This document shows, in pieces, positions 26,789 through 35,988 of a stretch of 64,000 nt of DNA. This DNA comes from Humibacter albus DSM 18994. Lineage in GTDB: Bacteria > Actinomycetota > Actinomycetes > Actinomycetales > Microbacteriaceae. Made by a program: the position numbers and the translations under genes. The stretch's first letter is position 1, and each line of letters starts with the position of its first letter. The notes under the pieces are model-generated. The model was not told where the DNA came from. It did not search any database and worked only from the letters and a program-made list of their open reading frames with translations. The DNA is taken from NCBI RefSeq assembly GCF_000421825.1, contig NZ_ATXT01000014.1, positions 124,001 to 188,000 of the forward strand. The letters are read 5' to 3'.

Positions 26789-27028
26789 GTGAACCCTGTA
26801 CGAATTCCCTCGCCGGTGGGCGGAGCGGCCGACGAACTGGCCGCCGTCGTCGCGCTGCGCGACCTGGCCGACCGGCTCGAAGATGCCGCCGTGGAGCATG
26901 CACTCCGTGACGGTTGGAGCTGGAGCCAGGTCGCCGAAGCCCTCGGCGTCACCCGCCAAGCCGTGCACAAGAAGCACCTGAAGCGTCTCGCCGACGCCGA
27001 CATCGATCTGAGGAGGCGTCGTGGCTGA
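26789..27028 (+). CDS. Small helix-turn-helix DNA-binding protein
   Basis: 79 residues. An N-terminal helix with LAAVVALRDLADRLEDAAV is followed by a helix-turn-helix, DGWSWSQVAEALGVTRQAVH, and a basic end. It is probably the repressor or activator of its own promoter, which carries three palindromic sites. GTG at 26789 lies directly behind the -10, with no Shine-Dalgarno. The last eight bases overlap the Clp-N-domain gene, so the two are coupled. I recall this small HTH plus Clp N-terminal domain pairing from other actinobacteria but know no proven function. Confidence 0.8.
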   Translation: MNPVRIPSPVGGAADELAAVVALRDLADRLEDAAVEHALRDGWSWSQVAEALGVTRQAVHKKHLKRLADADIDLRRRRG

Positions 27029-27629
27029 CGACACATCACGCGCACGCGAGGATCGCATCCCACAGCCGATGCGCGACATCATGATCGGAGCGACCCAGGA
27101 GGCGCAACGCCGCGGGTCCGCTGCGGTGGCTGCCGAGCATCTCATGCTGGCGATCCTCGCGCAGGACGACTCTCCGGCCTCCGCCGTGCTCGCCGACTTC
27201 GGCCTGGATCACGCCGCGCTCGACTCGGAGATCGCGCATTCGCTCGCCGTCATCGGCATCGAAGGGCTCGATTCCGCTCTGCTGGAAGCGACGGGCCGGG
27301 ACTCCCGCCCGATGTGGTCCTCCTCCATCCGCGAGGCGTTCCGCCGGGCGCAATCCAGTGGTCGCCGTCGTCGCCGCGCGGCGGAGCTCGACCTGCTGTA
27401 CGGCATTGTGACCGCGAACGTCGGCACGGTTCCCCGCACGCTCGCGTACGCCGGCATCGACCGGGATGCGCTCATCGGACGCGTCGAGCGTGAGCGACTC
27501 GCCTCCGACGACGAGGATCCGCGACCGGGTCACCAGGGTGCCACGGCGCAGGAGCGCCAGGCCATGCGCCGCGAGGCAGCCAGACGAGGTCAGGCGGGGC
27601 GGCGCGACACGGGGCGTGAGCATCCGTAA
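27021..27629 (+). CDS. Clp N-terminal (Clp-R) domain protein without ATPase
   Basis: 202 residues. Two Clp-R repeats occupy residues 10-150: MRDIMIGATQEAQRRGSAAV with AAEHLMLAILAQDDS, then IREAFRRAQSSGRRRRRAAE with LDLLYGIVTANVGTVPRTL. No AAA+ module follows; the C-terminus is an Arg/Gln-rich tail. In ClpC/ClpA the N-domain binds adaptors and substrates, so a free copy could be an adaptor, decoy or sensor feeding information on protein damage to the HTH protein. GTG at 27021 has GAGGAGG seven bases upstream and overlaps the HTH gene. Confidence 0.8.
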   Translation: MADDTSRAREDRIPQPMRDIMIGATQEAQRRGSAAVAAEHLMLAILAQDDSPASAVLADFGLDHAALDSEIAHSLAVIGIEGLDSALLEATGRDSRPMWSSSIREAFRRAQSSGRRRRRAAELDLLYGIVTANVGTVPRTLAYAGIDRDALIGRVERERLASDDEDPRPGHQGATAQERQAMRREAARRGQAGRRDTGREHP

Positions 27630-27704
27630 GCGTCGCGTAAGCGTCGCGAAAGCGGTGCGCACCAGGCTGAACATCGACTTCACAACCACACGAAAGGACT
27701 CGCT

Positions 27705-28751
27705 ATGAACGCACCACGGTACAGCGCGGACACGCGCGCCGGGTCGGGCGAGGACTGGGCCATCGAGGCCCACGGACTCGTCAAGACCTTCGGCAGCAAC
27801 CGCGCGGTCGACGGCGTCGACCTGCTCGTCAAGCCGGGCACCGTCTACGGCGTGCTCGGCCCGAACGGCGCCGGCAAGACCACCACTATCAACATGCTCG
27901 CCACCCTGCTCAAGGCCGACGCCGGCACGGCGGCGGTCTTCGGCCACGACGTGCAGAAAGAGGCGCAGATCGTGCGCCAGCTGATCGGCGTCACGGGACA
28001 GTTCGCCTCGGTCGACGAGACGCTCTCGGCCACCGAGAACCTCATCATCTTCTCCCGTCTGCTCGGCCTCGGCCGGGCGGAGTCGAAGGTGAAGGCGGCG
28101 GAACTGCTCGAACGCTTCGGGCTCACGGATGCCGCCAAGCGGCCTCTCAAGAAGTTCTCCGGCGGCATGCGCCGTCGCCTCGACCTCGCGGCCTCGCTCA
28201 TCGCGCAGCCACCGCTGATCTTCCTCGACGAGCCGACGACGGGTCTCGACCCGCGCACCCGGGGGCAGATGTGGGACACGATCCGCGAGCTCGTCGCGAG
28301 TGGATCGACCATCCTGCTGACCACGCAGTACCTCGATGAGGCCGATCAGCTGGCCGACCGTATCGCGGTGATCGACCGCGGGCGCGTGGTGGCCGAGGGG
28401 ACCGCCGACGAGCTGAAGGCATCCGTGGGCACGTCATCGCTGCAGCTGCGCATCGAGGACGCGGCCGACACCCAGGACGCCCTCACCGCCATCGAGCGTG
28501 TGCTCGGCGTGCGCGGCACGCTGACCCCCGAGGCGGCGCGCATCACGGCGCCGATGGCCGACCCGGACCGCGTGACGGACCTGCTGGTCACCTTCCGCGA
28601 GGCAGGCATCCATCTCACCGAGATGAGCGTTCAGAAGCCCAGTCTCGACGAGGTCTTCCTCACCATCACCGGCCACGACGCGGCCGACCAGAACGAGACG
28701 ACGCCCGGCTCTGACGAGAACGGCGTCGAGAAAGAGAAGGTGAACGCATGA
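27705..28751 (+). CDS. ABC transporter ATP-binding protein, DrrA-type
   Basis: ATPase of an ABC-2 exporter, 348 residues. Walker A is GPNGAGKTTT about residue 53, the signature KFSGGMRRRLDLA about 152, Walker B LIFLDEPTTGLDPRT about 174, with the switch His in TTQYLDEADQ. The C-terminal 120 residues are the DrrA-type extension ending PSLDEVFLTITGH. Daunorubicin-resistance-like systems export drugs, lipids or peptides; which one here is unknown. ATG 27705 follows GAAAGGA. The stop overlaps the permease start by four bases (ATGA), so the pair is translated together. Confidence 0.88.
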   Translation: MNAPRYSADTRAGSGEDWAIEAHGLVKTFGSNRAVDGVDLLVKPGTVYGVLGPNGAGKTTTINMLATLLKADAGTAAVFGHDVQKEAQIVRQLIGVTGQFASVDETLSATENLIIFSRLLGLGRAESKVKAAELLERFGLTDAAKRPLKKFSGGMRRRLDLAASLIAQPPLIFLDEPTTGLDPRTRGQMWDTIRELVASGSTILLTTQYLDEADQLADRIAVIDRGRVVAEGTADELKASVGTSSLQLRIEDAADTQDALTAIERVLGVRGTLTPEAARITAPMADPDRVTDLLVTFREAGIHLTEMSVQKPSLDEVFLTITGHDAADQNETTPGSDENGVEKEKVNA

Positions 28752-29593
28752 GCACCATCGTTCAAGCGCCGCTCAAGCAGACACCCGGACGCATCACACC
28801 GCCGTCCGAACGCAAGCTCAAGAACCACACGAGTTTCAGCCAGACGCTGCGCAACACGTTCACCATGGCCTATCGCGGTCTGGTGAAGATCCGCCGCACG
28901 CCGGAGCAGCTCGTCGACGTGACGGTGCAGCCGATCATCTTCACCCTGATGTTCGCCTACCTGTTCGGCGGGGCGATCGCGGGCAACGTGCAGAACTACC
29001 TGCCGACGTTGATCCCCGGCATCCTGGTGCAGACCGTCATCACGACCTCGGTCGTCACCGGCGTGCAGTTGCGCGAGGACATGGACAAGGGCGTGTTCGA
29101 CAGGTTCCGTTCACTGCCCATCGCGCGCATCGCCCCGCTCTCCGGAGCGCTGCTGGCCGACACCGTGCGGTACGCGATCGCGACCACGATCACGTTCGTC
29201 GTCGGCTACGTGATCGGATACCACCCGGCAGGCGGCATCGGCCCGGTCGTGCTCGCCGCTCTCGTGGTGATCGCGTGCTCCTGGGCGATCAGCTGGATCT
29301 TCGCGTTCTTCGGCGTGATCGCACGCACCGCGTCGAGCGTGCAGGGCATCTCGATGCTGGTGCTGTTCCCGCTCACGTTCCTCTCGAACGCCTACGTTCC
29401 GGTGAAGAGCCTTCCGCAAGTGCTGCAGTGGTTCGTCAACATCAACCCGATCTCGCACCTGGTCACCGCCGTGCGCGATCTGGCCAACAACGGCACGGTC
29501 GGAGCGGACCTCTGGATCTCGCTGCTCGGCGCCGCCATCATCGTCGTGGTCTTCGCACCGCTCACGGTGCGTGCCTACATGCGCAAGGCGTAG
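28748..29593 (+). CDS. ABC-2 type permease, DrrB family
   Basis: 281 residues, six membrane helices, partner of the preceding ATPase. Family landmarks: QPIIFTLMFAYLFGG, LREDMDKGVFDRFRSLPIAR (the conserved cytoplasmic coupling element) and FPLTFLSNAYVPVKSLP before the last helices, then NPISHLVTAVRDL. The N-terminal 40 residues are a polar cytosolic extension. It forms the membrane half of the exporter with DrrA-like protein. Two PH-domain membrane proteins follow 30 bases later, so they may share the transcript. Confidence 0.88.
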   Translation: MSTIVQAPLKQTPGRITPPSERKLKNHTSFSQTLRNTFTMAYRGLVKIRRTPEQLVDVTVQPIIFTLMFAYLFGGAIAGNVQNYLPTLIPGILVQTVITTSVVTGVQLREDMDKGVFDRFRSLPIARIAPLSGALLADTVRYAIATTITFVVGYVIGYHPAGGIGPVVLAALVVIACSWAISWIFAFFGVIARTASSVQGISMLVLFPLTFLSNAYVPVKSLPQVLQWFVNINPISHLVTAVRDLANNGTVGADLWISLLGAAIIVVVFAPLTVRAYMRKA

Positions 29594-29623
29594 GCAGGCG
29601 CTGCGCGCAGGGAGGAAGAGCTC

Positions 29624-30142
29624 ATGAGCATCTCGGAGTCGTCCGGCCGGATCTCGCGTCTCGTGCGTGAGCCCGCCGGACGGCCGAGCCGCAGGGCCGT
29701 GCCGTTCTGGGCGTGGAACGCCGTGGTCGCCTGGTGCGTCTTCACGCTGCTCCAACTGGCGTGGATGTTCTTCGCGGATGCCTGGGCCGGCCCCCTGCAC
29801 CTGGCCGGCCTCGTGCTCACGGTGTCCGTCGCCGCCGCCCACGTGTCGATCATGCCGCGCTGGCGCTACCGCGTGCACCGCTGGGAGATCACCGACGACG
29901 CCGTGTTCGTGCGCAGTGGCTGGCTCACCCAGGAGACCAGGGTCGCGCCGATCGCGCGCCTGCAGACGGTGGATGCCCGCCGCGGCTTCCTGCATCGCCT
30001 CTACGGCCTGACGACGGTCACCGTGACCACCGCGTCGTCGGCCGGGGCGCTGAGCATCCACGCCCTCGACGACACCGTGGCGCGCGAGGTGATCGCGACG
30101 CTCACCGCCGTGGCGCAGAACACCGAGGGCGACGCGACATGA
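29624..30142 (+). CDS. PH domain-containing membrane protein (YdbS-like)
   Basis: 172 residues: two membrane helices (about 25-65) followed by a bacterial PH (bPH2/DUF304) domain, with YRVHRWEITDDAVFVRSGWL and APIARLQTVDARRGFLHRLYGL, as in Bacillus YdbS. ATG 29624 has GGGAGGAAG upstream. The stop overlaps the start of the larger YdbT-like gene. YdbS/YdbT-type pairs have been connected with envelope stress and antimicrobial peptide tolerance in Bacillus; that role is only inferred here. Confidence 0.83.
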   Translation: MSISESSGRISRLVREPAGRPSRRAVPFWAWNAVVAWCVFTLLQLAWMFFADAWAGPLHLAGLVLTVSVAAAHVSIMPRWRYRVHRWEITDDAVFVRSGWLTQETRVAPIARLQTVDARRGFLHRLYGLTTVTVTTASSAGALSIHALDDTVAREVIATLTAVAQNTEGDAT

Positions 30143-31797
30143 GTGCGCCGCTTCCCGAGCGCGCGAAGCGATACACCGGCGTGCCCCCTGAACGAGCGGA
30201 GCGAGTCGAAGGGTCGCCCGACGCCCCCGATCCCGTTCCGTGGCGCCGCCTGAACCCGCGCATGCTGCTCGTGCACCCGGTGCGCGAGCTCATCAAGTAC
30301 CTGCCCGTGCTGCTTCTCGCCGTGGTGGCCGGCTCGGTGGGCGGCGAGCCATGGTGGACGTACGCGCTCAGCGCGCTGGGAGTCGTGGTGGGCATCCTGC
30401 GCTGGGTGACCACCAGCTACCGCATCACGCCGAGCCACATTCAGGTGCGCCGCGGGCTTCTGAACCGCCGGATGCTGTCGGTGCCGCGGGAGCGCATCCG
30501 CTCGGTCGACGTCGATGCGACCCTGCTGCACCGGCTCGTCGGCCTCGCCGTCGTGAGGGTGGGCACGAGCGCGTCGCACGGCCAGGACGGACTCGACTTC
30601 GACGGGATCGCCTCCGGCGATGTGGTGGGTTTGCGGGCGGAACTGCTGCGCGGTGCCCGCGTGGAAGCGCGGCCTGCCGAGAACGACGCGGCCGAGAACC
30701 CCCCGGCGGTGCCGATGGCCACTGCCGAAGCCGAGGGCCACGACTTCAGCGGATGGCGCTGGTCGTGGGCCCGCTTCGCCCCGTTCACGCTCACCGGCGT
30801 CGCCGCGCTCGCCGCGGCCGCGTTCTTCGCCCTGCAGCTGCAGTTCTTCGATGGCGGGCTGCTGGTCAGACTGCCCATCGTGCGCGCCGGGATCGACACG
30901 GCGGAGCGCATCCCCACCGCGGAGCGCATCCCCACCGCGGAGCTGGTCGCCGCCGCCGCGCTCGCGCTCGTCGTGGCGGCGTCCGTGATCGCGCTCGTGC
31001 GCTACGTGCTCGCGTACAGCGGCTTCGCCCTCTGGCGATCGGATGCCACCACGCTGCACGTTCGGCACGGCCTGCTCCGCACGCGGCAGGTCACGCTCGA
31101 CGAACGGCGCCTGCGCGGCGTGAGCCTGAACGAGCCGCTGTCTCTGCGGTCGGTGGGCGCGGCATCCGCCCACGCGATCATGACCGGGCTGGGCAGGGAG
31201 CGCGCGGGCTTGCAGGTCGTCGAACCCGCCGGGCCGCGTGAGGATGCGCTGCGTGTGGCCGGCGCCGTGCTCGGTCAGACCGACCCGCTCACCTGCGCGC
31301 TCGAGCAGCACGGTCCGCGAGCGCATCGGCGCCGGTACACCCGGGGCGCGACCGGCGTCGGCGTGCTCGCGGTCATCGCACTCGTTCTGCAGCTGCTCGG
31401 GTACGTGGGGCCGTGGGTCTGGAGTGCATTCGTCGTGGTCGTGCCAGCAGCGGCGTTCCTCGCCGCCGACCGCTGGAGGTCGCTCGGGCACAGGCTTCTG
31501 CCGGGGCTCCTCGTGACCCGGCACGGCTCGCTCGCGCGCAAGCGCGTCGCGCTGCAGACGGCGGGCATCATCGGCTTCACGGTGCGGCGTTCGCTGTTCC
31601 AGCGGCGTGCGGGCCTGGCGACGCTCATCGCAACCACGGCCGCAGGCAGGCACCGCTACTCGATTCCCGACGTCCCCGTCGAGGAGGCGTGGCGCATCGT
31701 CGAGGACGTGCTGGTGCACGAGCCACCGGCGCACCTCTCAGCCGACCGCGGAACCGGCTACGCGAAGAGCGACCTCAGCGAGCGCACCACCTCGTGA
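30139..31797 (+). CDS. PH domain-containing membrane protein (YdbT-like)
   Basis: 552 residues with three bacterial PH domains separated by membrane-helix pairs. Domain starts: TSYRITPSHIQVRRGLLNRR about residue 95, ALWRSDATTLHVRHGLLRTR about 300, and LLVTRHGSLARKRVALQTAG about 460; each has the RIRSVDVDATLLHRL-like turn. It pairs with the preceding YdbS-like protein, overlapping by four bases. Between residues 250 and 270 an 18-base tandem repeat gives two copies of AERIPT. The 3' end overlaps the convergent regulator gene by 40 bases. Cellular function unknown; envelope-related by family. Confidence 0.83.
   Translation: MSAPLPERAKRYTGVPPERAERVEGSPDAPDPVPWRRLNPRMLLVHPVRELIKYLPVLLLAVVAGSVGGEPWWTYALSALGVVVGILRWVTTSYRITPSHIQVRRGLLNRRMLSVPRERIRSVDVDATLLHRLVGLAVVRVGTSASHGQDGLDFDGIASGDVVGLRAELLRGARVEARPAENDAAENPPAVPMATAEAEGHDFSGWRWSWARFAPFTLTGVAALAAAAFFALQLQFFDGGLLVRLPIVRAGIDTAERIPTAERIPTAELVAAAALALVVAASVIALVRYVLAYSGFALWRSDATTLHVRHGLLRTRQVTLDERRLRGVSLNEPLSLRSVGAASAHAIMTGLGRERAGLQVVEPAGPREDALRVAGAVLGQTDPLTCALEQHGPRAHRRRYTRGATGVGVLAVIALVLQLLGYVGPWVWSAFVVVVPAAAFLAADRWRSLGHRLLPGLLVTRHGSLARKRVALQTAGIIGFTVRRSLFQRRAGLATLIATTAAGRHRYSIPDVPVEEAWRIVEDVLVHEPPAHLSADRGTGYAKSDLSERTTS
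30901..30942. repeat. 18-bp in-frame tandem repeat within the YdbT-like gene
   Basis: Two perfect copies (30901-30918, 30919-30936) plus the first six bases of a third. They code AERIPT twice in a loop before a membrane helix. Confidence 0.9.
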
Positions 31798-34700
31798 AAG
31801 CGGGCGGCGCGCTCGCGCAGGGTGAGGGCATCCACGCGCGCGATCGCGTCGTCGACGTCGAGCTCCGGATGCCCGTTCCTCACCTCGGCGACGATCCGCT
31901 CGGGGTCGAGTGACGGGAAGTCGCGGCGCGCGTGCATGCCGCGTCCGAGGGTGAGGAGCTCGAGTCCGGCGTCGATCTCGGCCGTGCTCGCTCCCTCGCG
32001 TTCCGGAGCGAGCAGCCAGACGCCGATGCCCACCCCGGCGGCGCCCGTGACAGGAAAGTCGATCATGCCGGCTCGGGCGCGGGCATCGCGCAAGACCCGC
32101 CGGCGGATGCGTCGCGCGACGAGCTTCGCCTTCGGATCGTCCGCGTGAGAGTTGTGCACCATCGTGGCGAGGAGTCCGGCAGCCACGTTGTAGTACCACG
32201 GGGCGAAGCCCGCGGGCGGGTCGCCCCACGTCTGCTCACCGCGGGCGTACAGGCGCTCCGCCTCGGCGGCGTCGCCACCGGCGCGCGCGACTTCGGCGAG
32301 GCCGCTGATGCCGATCGCCTTCAGATCGTTCCAGTCGAAGTTGCCGCTGTCCGGTTGCAGGGCTGCCAGCTCCTGAAAGATCTCCCGTGCCGGCTCGAGT
32401 TCACCGAGTGAGACCAGATTGATGGCGCGCAGCCACTCGACCTGCCGCAGGTCCTCGCCGGCATGCAGCAGTTCGAGCTGGGGCAGCGCGCGATCGGCCC
32501 ACGAGATCGCTTCGGCGGCAGCGCCGAGCTCGCTGTGCAGCTGCGCGAGGGTCTGGGCGGCCATACCGATGGTCCAGGCATCCTGAGCGGCCTGAGCGTG
32601 GGCGAAGGCCTGCGTCGCGTCCGATACGCCGTCGTCGAGGCGGCCGCCGTTCTCGGCCAACTGAGCGGAGATGAGGAATGCGAACGACGCGATCGCGGGA
32701 TCGTCGCTGGCGCGCATCCGCTCCACCACTGCCGCTCCGGCGACCATGTCGGGCATGACCAGCAGAAGGCTGAGCATCGCCTCGAGCTGCGGGCTGCTCG
32801 CCGGCCCGCGTGCGTGCAGTCTGCGCACGCGCACGATGGCGCGTAGGCCGCTGCGCATGTCGCCGATCATGGCGGTGCTGCCGATGAGCGCGAGTGCGAC
32901 CATGGCGGCATCGCGGTGCTTCTCGTCGGGGTCGTAGCGTCGCAGCGTCTGCATCACCTGCGGAGCGAACGAGAGCACCTCCGAGTGGGCGCCGCGCACC
33001 GTCCAATGCATGCCGAGGGCGGCATAGACGCTGCACGTCGTGTCGGAGTCGCCGGCCGCGATGGCGTCGCGCAACGACGCCAGCAGGTTGTCCTGCTCCT
33101 CTTCGACCCGGTGGAACGTCTCGATCTGCTGGGGGCCGTACGTGGAGCCGAGGGCGGCCTCAGCGACGGAATCGGCCCAGGCGCGGATGCCGGCGCCCAC
33201 CGCCTCGTGCAGGCCCGCTTGCCGCAGACGCTGTTCGCCGAACTCGCGCACGGTCTCGAGCATGCGATAGCGCACCCGCCCGGTGAGCGTGCTCTCGGCC
33301 GCGGTGAGCAGCGACTGGTTGACCAGGCCCTCGAGGTCGGCGTCGACGTCGGCTCGCCCGTCTCCGCCATCGTCGCCGCAGACCGCGTAGGCGGCGTCGG
33401 CGGCGAAACCGTCGGCGAACAGCGAGAGACGGCTCAGGGTGCGCTGCTCGGATGCCGTGAGCAGGTTCCAGCTCCAGTCGATCACCGCGAGCAGGGTGCG
33501 ATGCCGCTCGGGAGCGGCACGGTCGCCGCCGCGCAGCAGCGCGAACCGGTTGTCGATGCGCCGTTCGATCTCCTCGACCGACATCGACCGCACGCGGGCA
33601 GCAGCCAGCTCGATCGCCAGCGGCAGGCCGTCGAGCTTGTCGCACAGGCTCTCGATCGTCTCGACGGGCAGCACGACGGAGGGACGTGCGGCACGGGCGC
33701 GCTCCATGAACAGCCGCACCGCGGGCCCGGGCTGCGATTCCATGGTCGTCGCCGGCAGCGGCTGAAGCTGGTAGACCTGCTCGGCCGCGATCATCAGAGG
33801 CGCCCGGCTGGTGGCCAGCACCCGCACGTTCGGCCGGGAAGCGAGGATGTCGGCGATCCATTCCGCCGCGGCGTCGATCAGGTGCTCGCAGTTGTCCATG
33901 ACGAGCAGTGTCGGGCGTTCACCCAGAACGTCCAGAATGCGCTCGCGCACGTCCACTCTGGCCACCGGGTCGCTGAGCGGGAGGCGCGTTCCCGAGTACT
34001 CGCGAATTCCGAGTGTCGAAGCGAGCGCGAGCGGAACATCCTCTCCGCTGCGCACGCCGGCCAGCTCGACCACGACGACCCCCGGCATCCGCTCAGCGGC
34101 GCGGGCAGCGAGCGCCTGTGCGAGCCGGGTCTTGCCCAGGCCGCCGGCGCCGAGCAGAGTGGTGAGCCGAGCGGATGCCATCAGGCTCTCGACGGCCGCG
34201 ATGTCGGCATCCCGGCCGAGCAGCTCATTCGGCGGCGTGCGGATGCCCACCCGCAGCACGCGGGCGGTCTCCGCCGCCTGTTCCGGGCCGCGCAGCAGAG
34301 CGGCGTGGAACTCGACCAGCTCGGGCGAGGGATCGGTGCCCAGCTCGTCGCGCAGTCGAACTCGGAACTCGCCGAACTCGCGGACCGCGTCGTTGATCCG
34401 GCCGTTCGCCTTCAGCGCGCGCAGCCGCAGGAGCTCGACGTCGTCGTCGAATGGCGCCGCGTCGGCGAGCGGCGCCAGGTCGGCGAGCGCCTCGGCAGCG
34501 TCACCCGCTTCGAGGCGGCCACGAGCGCGGACGAGGGTCAGCTCACGGCGCACGCGTTCGGCGGTGCTCGCCCATCGTTCGGCCAGTTCCGTCTCGCCGA
34601 GGTCGAGACCGGGTTCCCCGCGCCAGAGACCGAGACCCGCGGATGCCCGCGCCTCCGTCTCGCTCATGTCACCTCGCGCGGACGCCGCGCGGGCCTCCGT

Positions 34701-35030
34701 CAGCGCGAGGCGCGCGGCGGCGATGTCGGTTCGAGACGCGTCCGTGAGCGCGTACCCGCCCGGGGTGGAGGCGATGAGCCCGTGGCCGGCCACGGAGCGC
34801 ACGCGGGAGATGAGGGTCTGCAGGGCCGCCTTCTCGTTGCGCGGCGGGTCGTCCTGCCAGACGTCGTCCACGAGCGAGCGCACCGACACCGGTCCGCCCG
34901 CGAGTGCGAGAGCGACGACGAGCGCCTTGGCGGTCGCACCACCCGGTTCGACCGCCGTGCCCTGTGCGGAGCGCACGGTGACGGGACCCAGCGCCGCGAC
35001 GTCGTACGGTTGCTCGCTCGCCTCGCCCAC
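31758..35030 (-). CDS. SARP/BTAD-type regulator with NB-ARC ATPase and helical repeats (AfsR-like)
   Basis: 1090 residues. Residues 1-95 are an OmpR-like winged helix (LGPVTVRSAQG through ISRVRSVAGHGLIAS), 96-245 a bacterial transcriptional activation domain, then an NB-ARC ATPase with Walker A LLGAGGLGKTRLAQ about 280 and Walker B LLVMDNCEHL, and an 800-1050 tetratricopeptide-like part. This is the AfsR/SARP architecture that controls secondary metabolism or development in actinobacteria. GTG at 35030 is seven bases behind TAGACT on the minus strand; the ATG at 35054 would precede the promoter. No biosynthetic cluster lies beside it, so its targets are unknown. Confidence 0.87.
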   Translation of the reverse strand: MGEASEQPYDVAALGPVTVRSAQGTAVEPGGATAKALVVALALAGGPVSVRSLVDDVWQDDPPRNEKAALQTLISRVRSVAGHGLIASTPGGYALTDASRTDIAAARLALTEARAASARGDMSETEARASAGLGLWRGEPGLDLGETELAERWASTAERVRRELTLVRARGRLEAGDAAEALADLAPLADAAPFDDDVELLRLRALKANGRINDAVREFGEFRVRLRDELGTDPSPELVEFHAALLRGPEQAAETARVLRVGIRTPPNELLGRDADIAAVESLMASARLTTLLGAGGLGKTRLAQALAARAAERMPGVVVVELAGVRSGEDVPLALASTLGIREYSGTRLPLSDPVARVDVRERILDVLGERPTLLVMDNCEHLIDAAAEWIADILASRPNVRVLATSRAPLMIAAEQVYQLQPLPATTMESQPGPAVRLFMERARAARPSVVLPVETIESLCDKLDGLPLAIELAAARVRSMSVEEIERRIDNRFALLRGGDRAAPERHRTLLAVIDWSWNLLTASEQRTLSRLSLFADGFAADAAYAVCGDDGGDGRADVDADLEGLVNQSLLTAAESTLTGRVRYRMLETVREFGEQRLRQAGLHEAVGAGIRAWADSVAEAALGSTYGPQQIETFHRVEEEQDNLLASLRDAIAAGDSDTTCSVYAALGMHWTVRGAHSEVLSFAPQVMQTLRRYDPDEKHRDAAMVALALIGSTAMIGDMRSGLRAIVRVRRLHARGPASSPQLEAMLSLLLVMPDMVAGAAVVERMRASDDPAIASFAFLISAQLAENGGRLDDGVSDATQAFAHAQAAQDAWTIGMAAQTLAQLHSELGAAAEAISWADRALPQLELLHAGEDLRQVEWLRAINLVSLGELEPAREIFQELAALQPDSGNFDWNDLKAIGISGLAEVARAGGDAAEAERLYARGEQTWGDPPAGFAPWYYNVAAGLLATMVHNSHADDPKAKLVARRIRRRVLRDARARAGMIDFPVTGAAGVGIGVWLLAPEREGASTAEIDAGLELLTLGRGMHARRDFPSLDPERIVAEVRNGHPELDVDDAIARVDALTLRERAARFHEVVRSLRSLFA

Positions 35031-35063
35031 CGGCCACAGTCTAGTGAGCGTCAATGGCGTCCA

Positions 35064-35858
35064 TCACGTGGGCGATTCGGTCACCTTGAGCTCGCGCACG
35101 TCGAGGCGCGAGCCGAAGCGACGCATCGCCTCACGCACCAGCATCACCACGATCGCCGCCACGAACGCCGCCGTCACCACAGACCAAATGACCACCGCGA
35201 TCGTCGAATGCAGGGGCCAGAGAATCCAGCCGACGGTGAGGAGATATCCGACGCCGTAGACGCACGCGGTCATGAACACGCCCTTGCTCGGCACCCAGCC
35301 GAGCAAGGAGGCGCCGAGCCAGAACCGTGACCAGCGCGTCGAGATCGTCGGGATCAGCGAGAGCGCCGTGGGGAACACGGTGACCGGACCGAGCGCCTCG
35401 CGCGACCAGCCCGTCGAGGACAGGCGCGTGCCGCGATACCGGGGCCTCAGGCTGCGCACGACATAGGTGAGCGCGAGCATCGCGAGCGGACCCGACGCCA
35501 ACGGCAGAGCGAGAAACGCGTAACCGAAGATCGGTACCAGCAAGCCCAGCGTGATCAGACCGCCCAGGATGGCGGAGCCGAGGCCCATCTGGAGAATGAA
35601 GTCGGCCGTCGTAAAGTCGGGTCCGTCAGCGAGGATGCCGAGGGGCAGCATCGCGGGCAGAGCCAGCGTCACGGCGAAGAGTGCGGCCCACACGACGGCG
35701 ACGAGAAGGTATCCGAGCGGTCGCAACACCACCTCCCAGCCTGCGGGCGGGGTGGCCGCGCGCTCGGCCGCCGAGAGATGTGGCTTCTTCGACCGGCCGC
35801 CCGAATAACGTGCTTCCACCGACGACGGATTGGGCCGCATAGGCGTGTAGTGGGGCAT
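35064..35858 (-). CDS. Hypothetical membrane protein, 264 residues
   Basis: Not recognised. The first 45 residues are polar and basic (RYSGGRSKKPHLSAAE), then about six hydrophobic segments follow: LLVAVVWAALFAVTLALPAM, LGSAILGGLITLGLLVPIFG, a Leu/Ala segment ending in TYVVRSL, and three in the C-terminal half (GVFMTACVYGVGYLLTVGW, STIAVVIWSVVTAAFVAAIV). It ends in a charged tail RRFGSRLDVRELKVTESPT. It lies upstream of and in the same direction as the SARP gene, 33 bases away, but that gene has its own promoter. The true start could be the second ATG six codons in. Confidence 0.65.
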   Translation of the reverse strand: MPHYTPMRPNPSSVEARYSGGRSKKPHLSAAERAATPPAGWEVVLRPLGYLLVAVVWAALFAVTLALPAMLPLGILADGPDFTTADFILQMGLGSAILGGLITLGLLVPIFGYAFLALPLASGPLAMLALTYVVRSLRPRYRGTRLSSTGWSREALGPVTVFPTALSLIPTISTRWSRFWLGASLLGWVPSKGVFMTACVYGVGYLLTVGWILWPLHSTIAVVIWSVVTAAFVAAIVVMLVREAMRRFGSRLDVRELKVTESPT

Positions 35859-35988
35859 CGCAGGATCCTTGCCGGGTTTATGGCGGGTGCCCGCGCGAGG
35901 ACGCCTGGGCGCCGCTGCGTTCTCGGTGAGCGCAGCGATGCGGCCACGCTAGCAGCACCCCGGCTGCCCCAGACGGCAGGATGGAACG

